Shown in pieces: positions 39,801 to 53,900 of a stretch of DNA of 64,000 nucleotides. The notes beneath the pieces are model-generated. The model worked only from the letters and a program-made list of their open reading frames with translations. It had not been told where the DNA came from and searched no databases. Position 1 is the first letter of the stretch, and each line of letters begins with the position of its first letter. A program made the translations under genes and the position numbers. Origin of the DNA: Burhinus oedicnemus. Lineage: Eukaryota; Chordata; Aves; Charadriiformes; Burhinidae. The stretch is taken from assembly GCA_008921705.1 (NCBI GenBank), contig VFFE01007216.1, positions 1,475,027 to 1,539,026 on the forward strand, in the 5' to 3' direction.

Positions 39801-40494
39801 AAAGGTGCTGAGCCAGAATCTTGGTGGTTTGAGTGGAGATGTTCACATTAATGTTGGTTGGCCTTAGAGCATGTCCTGCAAAGTCTACAGATTTGTGAAA
39901 AGAGACAGATAAAGTTGTCAAGGGGGGTTGTGGGTCGTGACCTCGTTATTCCTTTTTTCCATGTAGGCTTTAAATTCTTGCTGCATTGGAAGTTACTTTG
40001 GGCTCTGCTCTGCTGTCAGATGTCTTTCTCTCCCTTTCCTGTTGCTTCTTCTGAAGCTTGCTTATCGCTGGCCATGCCAGGAGCAATGGATCAGCTGAGA
40101 AGGGTGTGAATTGTTTCTCTAAGCTGGTTATGAGTCTCAGTTGCCCAGGATCCTTCAGTCTCTTAATCTCTCCATAGTGGATTGCTGTTGTTCTTAATAG
40201 GAAGCTACTGTTCATGGCGGATGTTTTTCACATCAGCTTCAGAAGCAGCTGCCTTAAATGCGGTCTGGCACCTCAGCAGACAGAGGCTGAGCACTGGGCT
40301 CAGAGTGGGGCCGGGGTGAGGATGGCTGTGGGCAGGACCTCCCGCCAGAGGAGGAATTGCTTGTAAATAGGAAGACAAATGGAAATGTTCCCTTTTTGGT
40401 TTTCCACCTCCTGCAGTTCCTGGGAAAGAAGAAGTTGGCCAATAAGAAATGTTGGCATTTTAGTCAAAAGCAAAGGCAGCTGAAAGGGAATGCC

Positions 40495-40517
40495 TTTTTT
40501 TTTTTTTTTTTTTTTTT
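40495..40517. repeat. T23 homopolymer
   Basis: Uninterrupted run of 23 T. No target-site duplication or retroposed sequence is evident beside it. Confidence 0.9.
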
Positions 40518-41445
40518 GAGAAATGTTGCTGCAGAGGTAGTGCCGGGCTGCTGGACAAAAAATCCTGCCTGGATTTGCTCAGTTTTCAAATACAGGTGTA
40601 AAGCAGTTGACAGTCCCTGTCCGTGAGATTGCCAAAAGTGACTGAGCCAGCAAAGGATATGCAGGGGGTGCTCAGGTGAAGTTCTTTCAAAATGCCCTCA
40701 TTTACACTCACTACGTCCTTTCCCAGTAAAACCCTTCAAAAGGCGTTTCAAAAATTAATGTGTTTGAGTGCTTTCATGGAAGCAAAGGAGACACCTTTGT
40801 GTTTTGTCCTGAAAACGCCCATGGAAAGTTCAAAGGGAACTTTTAGTGTTTAGTTATGCAGTGTTCACCCATTCAAGAACTCTTTTCCCTGAGTAACCTG
40901 AAGCTTTAATGTTTTATTGAAATTGCTGGGGGATGTTGACTTTCATGGGAGACCAGTAAATGGGCAGCCTGTAAAACCAGGGCACTAATATGTCAAATAT
41001 GAATTTAGCTTAAAATAATGTCCATTATGAATAGGATTTTCCAGTCTTTTCCTGCTGAAATTGTTGAATATTTTTCTATAATTTTCATTAAAGCAGAGCC
41101 AGGGCAGTGCAGAAAGATTTAAAGGGATTTTTTTTGTCTGTTTTGTTAAGTGGTAGTAATCCCTTGAAAAATGTGTTACTATTCTACCTCCATGATTAAA
41201 TTCACAGCTTGCTTGCAGCATGAAAACGCTGACAGTGATGCAGTTGCATTTGTGAGCTTTGCTTGTGATATGTTTTCACTTAGGTGAATACGAATTAAAC
41301 TTGAGGTGCTGCAAAATCCAGCTTGCATGCTCTCTATGAACTGGAGTGTCAGGCAGGTGATTTTCCCAGGACGAGGCTCATCCCCTGCACTCCGGGTGCT
41401 GACCCCTGCGATTTCCCCAAATGCAGGAAACTTGACTGCATAGTT

Positions 41446-41754
41446 TGTGGTAGTGGGGGACTGTATTCGCACTCTCCCCTGGCTTGATGGACGGGAACTG
41501 GCCGTCACTGGGTCCACTCTGGGACTTCCCCAGTGCCTGCTGGTGACATGATCATCATCCTAGGAGCCTGATTTGGTTTGGTACATATTTAATTATTTTC
41601 TTTTTATTCTATTATTAATATTTTCGTTAAAGTAGTTTAGTTTCTCCTAAACTCATAAGTCTCTTTCTCTCTCTCCCTCCTCACCTTGAAGAGAGAGGTG
41701 GGGGAGAGCATCTGTCATTCACCTCTGGCCAATCTGGCCCCAAACAACACCACC
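41446..41754 (+). mobile_element. Probable short ERV solo LTR
   Basis: The left edge reads TGTGGTAGTGGGGG and the right edge reads AACAACACCACC, giving near-perfect terminal inverted repeats (TGTGGT against ACCACM). Between them are a compact GC-rich 5' part, a T-rich AATAAA-like zone near 41585-41640, and a CTCTTTCTCTCTCTCCCTCC tract followed by GAGAGAGGTGGGGGAGAG. This arrangement is LTR-like and the right half looks familiar from bird LTRs. The flanking pentamers (TAGTT and TACAT) do not match, so no target-site duplication supports it. Confidence 0.45.
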
Positions 41755-44700
41755 TACATCTGTGCAAGCATGCTCGCAGTAATCTGTGCACCACTTGTCC
41801 GTGCCATCAGTTAGACCTTACGTTTGAGATTCAGTCTATGGGAAATGAAGAATGAGAGAGGGTTTAGATATGAATTATTGGAGTTTTGAGTGTGGAAAGA
41901 GGTTTTAAGTAGGAGTTTTGGGTGTGGAGAAAGTCATAATCTGAGCTAAGAGGGGAGATCTTTCGGTGCTTTTAGACTCAGTTGATCCTGTAATGAGCCC
42001 CTTAAAATTTCATTTTGGTTTTTGGTATGTTCTAGCTTTTTCTTTGTCTCTGTGCAGTAAAATTTGACACATTTTAATGCAGAGCTTTCTAGGACTTTTT
42101 CATCCTACTTATCACAGTAACACCAAGAATTTTCAGGAGAAATTATCGCCTTTAGGTTTCTGTATTCATAAGTTGATGTCCTTAGAGATATAAAAGCAGA
42201 TTAAGTGTCACTATTGCAGCAGAAAAGAAACTCAGTGATAGATGCAACAGAAACAGACTGTCAGCAAAAAAAAATCAGCTATGAGAAGTCAGCATTAAAA
42301 ACGTATTATTTATCTGAGGTATGATGTTGCCCCAGGGAAAGTCAACAGGGGCTTTCCTATCCATTTCTGTAGCCAGAATTCATCCTTTAGTTATAATTTG
42401 AGTTTACAGTATGAGTTTTAATTCCATTAAAGTGAAAATTTTTTTTAAAGGAGAAAGATCAGGGAAGTAAAGCCCAGAAGACATACTGCCATCTTTTTAT
42501 CTCTGGCAAAAAAAGAAAGAAAGAAATATTTAACCTGCAAATATTTCACAAGTCTGAAAGAAGAGTGAACCAAGATGCTCGGGAAGCCAGCAATAACATA
42601 GGCTGAACCCCATGGTCTTGCTTGTTGAGACCAGTTGAAGACTGGATTGTTAAACAGCTGGGGAGGGGAAGGCCAAAAGCACAAAAGGCCACTTGCTTCA
42701 TAGACTGAAATAAGACTCAGCTAGCCCAAAGGAAAATCTACGTGTATGTAACTTGAGGAATAAAGCCAAGTGTACAGAGGGTACGTTTTATATCAAAGTC
42801 TTTTCACTTCATGCTCCCCATGCACTTTTTTCCACGCTTATGGTTGATTGAGCTGAGCTTGCAAAGCTCTGAAGGTAGTGACCAAGCCTTTGCAATTTCC
42901 AGCCATCAATACTCTTCCTGGTCATTGCAGCCCCAAATTAAAATCTTCCAGTAGAAAAAGGTCCCTAGTAGTGCTGCTGTGGGTTTTCACATAACAGACC
43001 TTGATCACGTCAGCCTGCCAGGCTGATTGTAGTTTAATTGCAATCACCATTCCCAGCCAGCGTGTTGATTCTTGGCTTGCACCTTTGTAGGCTGCAGTCA
43101 CTGAAATGATGGAGCTTATTTGCTGGCCAATCATGGCTGAATTGAAAGACACATGCAGTAATACCCGAAATTAGTCTGTGTGACTGATTTCTCTGGCCGT
43201 AGCTGGCTGAGCAGTAGGTGTAAGTGGGCAACTGTGTCAGCTCCACTGAAATACTGATGTACAACAGCTCTTGTTGTCGGTCCTGAGGAGGAACTGGCAG
43301 TCCCTTTGCTGAGCAAATTCATGCTGTATGAAAAATTAATTTCACCCACACTCACAAATAAGTTAAAAACAGTCACTTCGAAAAGGAGGGCAGTTATATT
43401 AATGTGTTAGTTATAATCCACCTGTGATGCACGATTCTGTGTTTTACTCTGTATTTTTGAATACTCACTAGTATTTGGACAACTAGCCTCTCTGCCAGAA
43501 GTAGCAGTTTGGATTCCAGCATATTCCAAAATAGCTGTTTTTTTCCAAGTGGCATCACCAGCCATGCTACATCTTTTTGTCCTCTGCCTCACACATCCAG
43601 AATATACCTGGAAATTACACTGCCCTGTGACTCAGAGCACTTAGAGCTGAATCTGGATTTGTGGCAGCTTTGGGGTCCAAAAACCTCTGGAGTTGTGTTT
43701 CTTTCCATGCTGGTCAGAAGGTATCTGAAGCCAAAACGCGACAGTTGTGTCTGCAAAAGTATTTTGGGTCCTTCACTGTGGTTCCCCTCAGAGACTTGTA
43801 TTGCCGCTTTCCCTGTAGCGAGGTGGAGGGATGGGTAAGATGTGCCTAAGAAAACTGTAAAGCAGTTCTGAAATTCTCTGTCGGGGAAAAGCCTGGTTTA
43901 AGATATGGTATCAGTACTCCATAACAAAAGGCTATATGAATTCTTGATTTGCTTTACCTGCGAAAATAACATACTGATTGCTCAGCTGGTGCGAGGAGTA
44001 TGGTTAATTACAGTCTCCTGGAACTTTTATACAACAGCATCATGGGTTGTTTTTCTCCAGACATTCTCTTTTTCCCTTTCCCCTGAACCTATAAATAGTT
44101 TAAGATATACAGGATATTAGATGAAAGCAAGATAAATGTAATTCACATGTTAAAAAACCCCAGTAATCTATACTTCATGCATGCATTGATGGAATAGCTG
44201 AGCTTTGATCATGAAAGTTAGGTTGATTTAAATAAAAAAGGCAATGGAATTTTATTCTGAAGTAACACCCTCAAATCCTGAAGAACAGCATTGTGATGTT
44301 GGTTTATTATCCCAGCTAATCAAATTATCACAGGTTACAGGCAAAATGGATGATTTTTTTTTTTTTTTAATCTGCTAGCATGGAGATGTCAAAGCAGGAT
44401 CTCCAAGCAAAACACTATTTTCATATCCATAAGTATCTAATCTTTTGAGAACCAAATAGCTATTATTACACTTTCAGTCCATAATCTCTGTCTAAAATTG
44501 GTGGGATTTCTCATATACTTTAAATTAGAAGATTAAGAATCTTCTTCAGTTCGCCTTTTAGGCAGGGAGGCGAAAAAAGGCAAAATTCATGACAAGACCT
44601 ATTATTTTAGATACATACATTGACAGTATCCACTTCCAGCTGAGATCAGTTGGTCATAGCTTTTGGAAGACCTCAGTGTTCTGTTCACTCTAGCAGTTTT

Positions 44701-47700
44701 GGCAGACACTCCTAATATAAACCCAGTTATATCACGAAAGCTCTACTCTGATACAGCTTGCTTTGCTTAGAGCGGTTTTTCATATACTAGTATAACATCT
44801 AGCTGTGTCCACAGGAGTTTTTGTTAGTGTAGCAGGTTCGTATCCAGTATACTATGCTTGTATCTTGTGTTTTTGCTGTACATCCCTCGCTTCAAATTTG
44901 TTCATGTGCCATCTCCCAGATGCACGCCTGTCGCTGGAAAGGTTGCTTTCCCTGCCTTGCCCCCAGGTACTCAAAATACCAGTTCATGGCTGCGTAGCCT
45001 GCAAGCTGCGGGTAGTTTCTCCCCTTCTGCAGGCTGTCTGCTGAGCTGCTTGTGCGTGCGCTCCTTAACGCATTGCAGTCAAAATGCACTGACTTCGCAC
45101 AACACTGTTATTTAAACTAACGCCTCTGATTTTGACTAAAATAAGTGGTAATGGAATGAAGCTCACACCCATAGAGTAGACAAAAGGTGGGAGTATAAGG
45201 GGATTATTTAGTTCTCTCAAATGCAGGAAAGATTAACCTTAAAATATACTTTTAAACACATGCAGTTATTTACATCCTTGCAAAGTGGGTATGAAATGCC
45301 ACAAAACAAAAGCAAGAGTGGTTTGTACCCAGGATAAACTGAGTCAAAAAGGCGAGATATATATATATATTCCTAGTTAGATTTAGCAGTGTGTTAGAGC
45401 TGGTGCTAATGACTATGCAAAGTGCAAGGCATGAAGAATTGTACTCAGAATGTGGATGCGGATGTGTGTGAATACTGCTGGGTGTCTTATGTATGTGTAT
45501 ATATATATTTTTTTTTCCTAAGTGTGTTTTATTTATTGACCAGTGATTTAAAAAAAAAAAAAAAAAAGTAAAAATCTTTAAATTAGGAAAATGTTTGTAT
45601 TGTAAGTCACATAATTATAAATTCTGTCCTGCACCAAGATATCTGCTGCGGGGTTGTTTATTGTGTTAATAGTCATCTCGCAGAGGCACTTCAAGACCAG
45701 CTCAGGACAGGCAGTGATATTGTGACCATCATTTGAAGCCCTAATGAAAGAATTTCCAGTATTTCTAAATGATGCATTTAAGACGTTTCTGGGCCTTCTA
45801 GGACAACTGCTTTCCAAAGGTGATCACCACAGATCATCCAGCATATTTGAAACCTTTTTCTGACATGTCTTTAGTGCTGGAACACTGAACTACTTGCACT
45901 GAGTGAGCTCATGGAGACTCTTATCCTCTTTGGTGACAGGTGTAGCTTTTAGTGTTGGTGTCAATGAGTTGCTCTCCCCCCCCCAAAGAAAACAAAACAG
46001 AAAAGGGCAAGAAGAAATGTTTATTTCTATCAGTGATGAGAGGGAACAGCACTTGTTTCACTTCTGCATGTGTTGTGTATGAGCTTATTCATGCACTCTT
46101 GAGAAACAATTCCTAGAACAGCAATATGTGCAATACTTCTCTTTGTGCATCTTTTGTTGCAGAGCTGCCTTTTTTGCAAGGGGCTGACTTTTTTTCTACC
46201 AAATTGTATCGTCTGACAAGAATTTTCATGCGACTCTTGGAAACTTGCTGCAGTCTTCCCTATTTGCTATTCAGTCCTGTTTTCTTCTCCTTTCAGCAGG
46301 TAAGCACATGTTTCTGCAACGTTATTTGCAGCTAGAAAATATTTCCAATTTCAGACACCTGGAGAGCTCATTCCCTTGGATTGACTAGGGTTAACATCTC
46401 TCTTCCAAGATTTCCCACAGATCCCACTTTATTTTCTGCTGTAAAAAAAAATCTGAAGAGCAATGCAGTACTTTGGGATTTTTAACATCAGCTCATGTCA
46501 GTCTACATCCCTCTAGCTTTAGCGCAGCTTAAAAAATGGTATGCATGAACTTTCAGCTGTGAATCTATTTACAGCTGAATCAGGGTTGTGAGCAAGCAAT
46601 ATAGAAAATTGCTTGAATTTCTGCTCTCTGAGAGGAGCCTCTAAATAACTTTATGTCCTTGGGGAAAAAAGCCCTGAAGTAGAGAGCCAGAATGGGTGAC
46701 GCAGAAGCTCGGGTGTTACCCACCCCTGCGACCTCGAGCTGAATGAGAGGGTTGAGATACTGTTCACCAAAATCATAGTCAGACAACCATTGCAGAAACA
46801 GATTAAGCCGCCCCAGCTGACCGTGCACTAAAGCATATGAGGAATTCTCAGATGACCTATAGAAGATTGATGTATATGTGGGTGTGGCAAGAAGTGACAC
46901 CAGACAGCTGAGAGGTAGTAATATCTTACACAGCTGCAGCTATTTCTGCAGAGGTGCTTGGCACAGCCCTCTAGAGTTCCTTAATATTCCTTGCTAGAAT
47001 TGGATCTGTATTTGAGATTCAGGGTTTTTAGGAAGGAGGAAATCTTACAGATTTCTTGAAATCACTTTCAGTAAACGCTAGTCATTAATGGAGAGTGTGT
47101 ATGGAGGTGTGTATGTGCATTTATGTGAAAGGAAAGTAAATGTGCTTAATCTGTCTTTGATATTGTTCTGTTTTTCTTTTAACATCATCATCGCATGTAG
47201 TAGCTCTTATTTTTTCAAAGCAACTTAGAAATCTTCTCAGAAAACAATTGCCAGTTTCCTCCTCCAAAAGAATTTTCTTTCTGAACATATAAGAGACTTA
47301 TTTTCTCTTAAAGATTTACTTTATCACTGAGCTGCAGAATCTAACCTCTGCCATGGCTTCAACTTTTTTTTCTGTGTTTTTTAAGCAAAAAGGTCTTTTC
47401 TAAAGGGTTTGCTCTTGAAAATTTCTGGTTTAATTCACTTGGTGGTAATGCATGCTTTCTTCCCAATTTCTGTCAAGCGGTAAATGATGGGAATGCCTAT
47501 TCCATGCTACTTCATTGCAGTAGTAGCTGGATTTTGCTACAGCGGTTGCTTGGTCTCATCTCAGGCTGCAGAGGTAATTAGTCCTCTATGATCTGCAGCT
47601 CCCACCAGCGCCTTGCACCGTAATCCAGTGCAAGGCTGTGACCTACAGCAGAATTTAGCTTGGCCTTTAAGATGGGGACAGATGTTTAAAAGGGAGAGAA

Positions 47701-50700
47701 ATAATTTTCACTGCCATTGAACTTTTTTCCCCAAGGATTTCCTGGGTGTTGTTAGCTACTGCCTCTCTGGATTCCCTGAGAAGTCAGTTAGTGGTATCAG
47801 TAGCAGAGAGGGGATATTGTACAACAGGAACTTGATAGCCCCAGGTCATGAAGAGTATGGGTATGGGCATTACTTTTCTCCTTATAAGCTATTCCTCTGA
47901 AAAAGTTGAGGGAGGAATCTAGGTATAACTCACTCAGGAAATCCCTGCTACCTCTGCCCATGTTATTTCAAGCATACCCAGAAAATTTCTGCTCCTGAAC
48001 TTTACAACCTTCTCTAAAACAAATACCCATGTCTGTTGTTAACTAAGTTAGCAGTCTACCAACTAATCTGTTACCAAACATGAGTTCTGTCAGCACCAAC
48101 TCCAAACATGGCTGCTAGGAGGATCTGGCCATTGCCAGCAGAACTAAAAGCTGTTCTAATGCTTCACTGAAATATTTTGACAAGTTCACTGCAAATACTC
48201 CATCTTTGTTAAACTTCTTATTCTTGGTATTGTAAATAACTGCCCCGCAGAGTAAACAAAGAGACGTGTATGCCTTCTGTTTCTAGCAGGGCATTTGCAA
48301 GCTATCCCACTGTAAACTGTTTATAGATTACTATGTAATCTGTAACCTTACTATGATGGACAGTCAGGTCAGAGTTCTCACCACATGAAGAGGCATTATT
48401 AGACATTATGCCTTGAGCAACTTACCACCACCTACAGAGTGTTTGCTGACTAGAAATACCAATGCCTTTTGAAAAAAACACTGCTTGCCAGCCAAAACCC
48501 AGCATTTTATAACCACTTGTGTTTTTTTCATTGCAAAAGCCATAACTTCTCACTTGCTGGAAATATAATAGACTTTAAGTGATGCTTACAGTTTTAAGTG
48601 CAGCATTGTATTCAAATTTTGTATTCCAACAGTGTACATATTTTCACAGTTACATTTATTATTTGCTTTTCATTGTGGTATGATATAATTTAAAAGTTTT
48701 AGGAGTCTGGTCCTACTGTAACAGAGACCATAGAAAACACGTATGGAAGGTTTCAGGCCCCCATTAGTTTACATTGCAGGCCATGGTCTTTGCAGATGGT
48801 TGTACATAGGTTTTACTTCCTGCATGTGCAGAGTCCCATATTATTCCATGGAAATGTCACAGGTTTCAAATCCAGCGCATACAGAAGCCTTGGCGTGGCA
48901 GGGGCCTACTCAGAAACAGCAAAGTAATGTGTTTGCTGTGCTCACACGGAGACAGAAGTCAGTAGGAGAGTGTTGAGATAATAAAGGAGGTTAGCAATGT
49001 TTACTGTGTCACAGCTGATAAGTGCTCTATCTTTTCATAATTAGTATCATGAGAAGTTCCTGGCAAAATTGTAACTCTTTGTTTGCTCTCTTTTTTTCTT
49101 CTCCAATAAAAAGAGAAGAACCTGACAGTATCTTCATTTATTGTTTAATTCTCCTTGTCCACTGCTGGAGTGGTGTTAGCTCAACTCCTCTGTAAAATTT
49201 CAGCTGATTCCTTAGCCAGAAGATGCTCTTAACCAGCAAATCTCATTTGCCTTTCTATTGAGGCTGTCCCACAAAGGCTGCAAACTTTGCCCTTTTCTCT
49301 CAGTCCTGCATGCCTTTAGTCAGCAGCAGACTCGCCTAGAAATACTCCTAATTTAATATCTCCCTACTTGAAATACCAACTGAGCTTGTAAGCCAAAGAC
49401 ATCTCCCAAAGGTCTCTTCATCTAGGGTCAGAGCATGTACTTGAGGAAATGAAACATTCATTAGTTGGATGCCAGATTATTTACACTTGTATCACGATCA
49501 ACCAGGCAGTAAGAGACTGGGGATGACATTTATCTCATCTAATTTTAAGTATTTACATCTTAGAATACCATATCCATATCTGAACTACTCACATTATGTT
49601 GTCTTTATAGTTGGTGGAGAGAACAGGCACGTCCCCAGCATGACTTTCCTGACCAGGTTTAAATATCCTTTATAGGATGTGATGAAGTGCACCCTGGATG
49701 TGCCCAGTTTTCTCCAGCAATTTCTCCACAGAATGAGGTCTGGCTTTTCCTGTGCATCTCTACTTGTGAGATGTACATATCCCACTCCTGATGTCCGTTA
49801 CCTCATTTCCTAGTAGCTAGTGCTGAATGAGCTTAAAAATGGAAAGTCCAAGCTAGAGTGACTGAACTTTATCACGAGAATGTCTTAATTGCACCTTCTA
49901 GTTCTGACCTCCCAGGTCACTACGCTGCTGTCACTGCAGTCAGGGGTGTCTCCTTTCTCTTCACAGCAATTACAGAAAATTTAATCAAAAGGAAGGAATT
50001 ATTTCAAATGTTATTCATAGTTTTCTTCCTGTTGCTTATTTACCATCTTAGTAAAATTTCTGTAGGACTTGTGTTCTGCTTTTGAACTGAAATGGGAGAG
50101 TTTCAGCACCTGATGTTGAAGACTAGATAGCATTTCTTGATAAAGTTGTAAGAAAAGTATGTGGATAAATGCAAGTGGATCCTGATCACATTTTCATTAA
50201 ACCTCTTAACTAGGACTTAACAAAGTATCTAATAATTTTGGATGGCTTTGGTTTTGGCCCTCTTACACGGAAAAATTGTTACATAGTATTAAGGATTCAG
50301 TCTTTAAAAATTAAGGCTCCTATACTGTTTTTTTAACACTACTAGGTACAAACAGTAGAGTTGGAAAGCCTTTTGCCTTTAAAAAAAAAATGCTTCAAAA
50401 CATTTGAACCAAGATTTTCTGTTGAAAGCATAGGTAGGAAGCAATGCACTACAGTAAATGAACAGTGAAAATTTCTATTTTATTCCAGCAGAATAAGTTT
50501 AAATCTGTTTACGTTTCATCTGACAAGCTAAATTCTTGTACTAAACAAACCAAGGAAACCCAAATGGAGTCAATGAACCAAAAACCTGTATTTAAAAAGC
50601 CATTTATCTTTATGCCAGTCTGAGTCAAAAGTTCAATTCTGGATACTCTCCTTCCTCAGAGTGTCCAAATCTGGATCCAAAACTTTCTTTTGGAGCCAAT

Positions 50701-50935
50701 CTCTAAAACAGATGACTAATAAAACTAACACAATGACATGCACATATATACACGCACATATCTTTGTTTTAACATGCGATGTATTAGCTGAGAGCCAGGA
50801 TTGTTTTAGTTTTATGTATAAAGTGATTCAGCTCCTCCTTTCCCTGTTTCCCTGTCCTCCTCCCTTCTCCCAGTCTGGCCAAATCTTTGTGCTGGCTCCT
50901 ACTGCTGTGTAGCCAAATATTGCAGACAGGAAGAA

Positions 50936-50986
50936 GGTTTTTTTGGTTGTTTGGTTTTTTGGTTTTTTGGTGTTTTTTTTTTTTTA
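50936..50986. repeat. GGTTTTTT-type low-complexity repeat
   Basis: Several near-copies of GGTTTTTT or GGTTGTTT in tandem, ending in a long T-run. Confidence 0.8.
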
Positions 50987-53900
50987 TCAAAAAGGTAAAA
51001 ATTTTGTTTTACTTTTTTTCTGCCTGTGTTCGTCAGTCAAATTAAACCAACGGCTTAAAAATTGATGCAAGCAAATGATATCCAAAGTGCCCTCGTGCAT
51101 TTTATAATTGCACCCAGCTGTGATTACAGTCCCACAGAATATATTTTTGCATTTTCTTTTCTTTTGGTACACTTCACTGGTGATTCATTCCCTAGAAGGG
51201 ATTCACCCCTTTTAGGAGAGAGAGAATTCACTGGTTTCATGACCTTTTATTTCTGCGGTAGAAATGGGTGAACTCACTTGGAATAAATACGAACAAAGCC
51301 AAAACATTACACAGAACAAAATGAATTCCAAATCTGACCTTTCTGAGTCTTAGGGGGGGGAGGGGCTGGGAAAGAAAAGGGGAGGGAAAAAAGGTTGCTT
51401 CCCTCTGTCTTTTGACTGGTGTCCTACAATTTGCAAGCACCAAAATATCACAGCAGGGAGTAAAGCTTTATGGATATGTGAAAAGCAGAGGAATGGCAAA
51501 ACTGGAAGACTTGCAGTGCTATGGCCGCTTTTCAGGTCTGCACCCTGAGCAGCGTAGGGGAGTCCCCGTGGCCACCCAGACATGCTGGATGGCTGGTTTG
51601 AAGCCACCAGTACACCTTGCTGCTCTGACCCACCTCACTGCCACTGCTTGTGGTGGCTGTGGCTCAAAAGAGTGGGAATGAGAAAAGCAGTGCTTAAAAA
51701 CATAACACTGTTTTGCCCTTCCTTCAATGCCAGGCTATGGAAAACAGAGCAAAAGTGCGAGGCAAGGAGGCTTTATTTGCTTGCCTGGGACACGAGAGGG
51801 TCCTGTGGGAAGCATCATCCCACCAAGGAGGGGTACAGGGACCCTTCAGGACCTGGCCTCAGATTTTTGTCCCCCTCTAAATTGGGTGACATGCTGAAGC
51901 TCCTGGGAGCTGCCTGAGGGAGCAGGGGACCAGGCCCTGCCTGTCGTGTTTGCCCTGCTGCCACTGCCCCTTTCATGCCATCTGGAAGACCAAAAGCTCA
52001 ACTTCTTTCATTAAAAAAAGCCCAAACATGACGGAACAGTGGTCAATTTATAAATGTTTGTGAGGGTTAAGCTGTTTCAGTCACGGGGTCCCAGTGGGCT
52101 TCCCTGGCTGCCATTTTGTCTCACCTCCCCCAGGGGCCGGCAGGGGGCGGTGGGGCAATGGATCGCCTCTGGCAAGCAGTAATGAAACCGCTTCTTTGGC
52201 AGTGTCTCCTCAGGTCGGGCAGCGATAACATGCGTCCCGCCCAAAGGAGGCCGTAACAAGTTGTGAGGGGCTCTGCCAGAAAGTTAAAATCCAGTTAAAA
52301 GCAATGTACCTGGGAGCACGCCTTCACAGATGTTATGGTGCCTTTTTCTTACTGGGTTTTTTTGTGTTTTATATGGCTGTTTCCAGGGCTTTCACCCCAG
52401 GGGCCCAGTGGGTGACGGTGCTTGGCGGCAGCAGCACCCGCGCTGCTGAGGGGAACATGCAGGCCTGGCCACCCTCCTTGGTGTCCTTGTCACCTCAGGT
52501 CTTCGTCCCTTCAGGTGTCATTAAGCTGAAACTTGGCATGTGTCTCAGATGGGCTTGAAATGGGGAAAAAAACCCCCAAAACAACAACAAAAACCCAGCA
52601 GGCTGACACAAATAGGTTCGTCATTTTTTAAGAGTCAGGGTGAGCAAAGGCTGCAGTTTCTCCGTGAGGCCGAGCTTTGTCTGTCCTCCTGTGATCCTCC
52701 CCTCAGCCACCACCATGTCTCACCGTGAAGACGTCAAGTTGGTGAAGTTTGGTACCAACCTATTTATAAACACCAAAGTATCTTAAAGGACTGGAGACAA
52801 AGATTTGAGCATGGAACTGACCGCAGTCTAGGCCTTCCCGTTCATGAGAGGTTTTCAATTTATTTTTTCCAATGACATTCCCAAAATCAAGTATGCTCTG
52901 GAAGGAGCGATTCAGCCCAGTGCTGGCGGTAAGCCTGGGACTACATGGCCTACGGCTTTGTGTAGGAGGGAGCCGTGCATCCTAGAAACATGACCTGGGG
53001 CTTTCAGTACCAAGATCACAGTGGTCCAGCAGAGCATCTGGGAGCCTTGCTTGAGAGAAGTCCTTCAACCTTTCTGCTTTGGAGTGGGGGAGCTCAGTCT
53101 GTGTGGGCTTTCAAACTGCTGGCCCTAGAGCAGCAAGCCTGAAAGACCCTGTATGGCTCACGGCTCCAGATGCCATGAAGGCTAAAATCTTTGTGGTTCC
53201 AGCAGTTTTCTGAGGGGAAGAAAAAAAAAAGTAGCTTTCCGTACATTTAGAGAACTTGAACTGTTTTTCAATGAAAAGTTAATATAGCCTGAGTTTGGAA
53301 AAGAGATTTTTTGAAATGACTAAAGGAAGCCTGGTGAACAAGAAAGGTGGAGCAGCAGGACTCATCAGGAAAGAGAGGCAGGAAAGATACCACAAAGCTG
53401 CTCAAGATGCACAAACTTCTGAATGACACCTGTGTTCTGCCACCACATCCCTCAGTAGCTTGAGGAGGCTGGTGTTTCTGCTGACTTTAGGGAGGGAGGA
53501 GTACTTTAACTAGTTATATAGCTGTTGCTACCTTGTGGGGGGGAAAAAAAATGAAGTCTTCTGGAAGGAAATGTAATGGAATTTGCCTTACCTTCTCAAT
53601 AACGAGGCATTCCTTCCAGGTGATAACTCAAACGGTGATGTCATGTTGATGTCTGATTGAAGATTGAGACTGGCTATTGAGCTGAAGTGAGAGTGAAAGG
53701 AGTATTTCCAAACCTTGTCGTGGACTCTAAAAAATTCCAGCATTCTGCCCTTTGAGATAAGTTATTTCCCAGAGCGTCCTGAGGAAACACTGACGCGATA
53801 CATACTGGGAGGTCATAGTGCTGGACCTGCTGACCTGGTGAAATGAAGACTTAAAGGTATAAGTGTAAAATAATTTGTGTGATGAAGGCCTTTTTTACCC

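Noticed and set aside
45356..45372. Short AT dinucleotide run considered as a TATA box
   Set aside because: It is a simple AT repeat with no promoter context or transcript start.
46580..46900. 106-codon minus frame ending in an SSQRAEIQA phrase, suggestive of retroviral RNase H
   Set aside because: The residues that should precede this motif in RNase H are absent, and no other retroviral domain is near.
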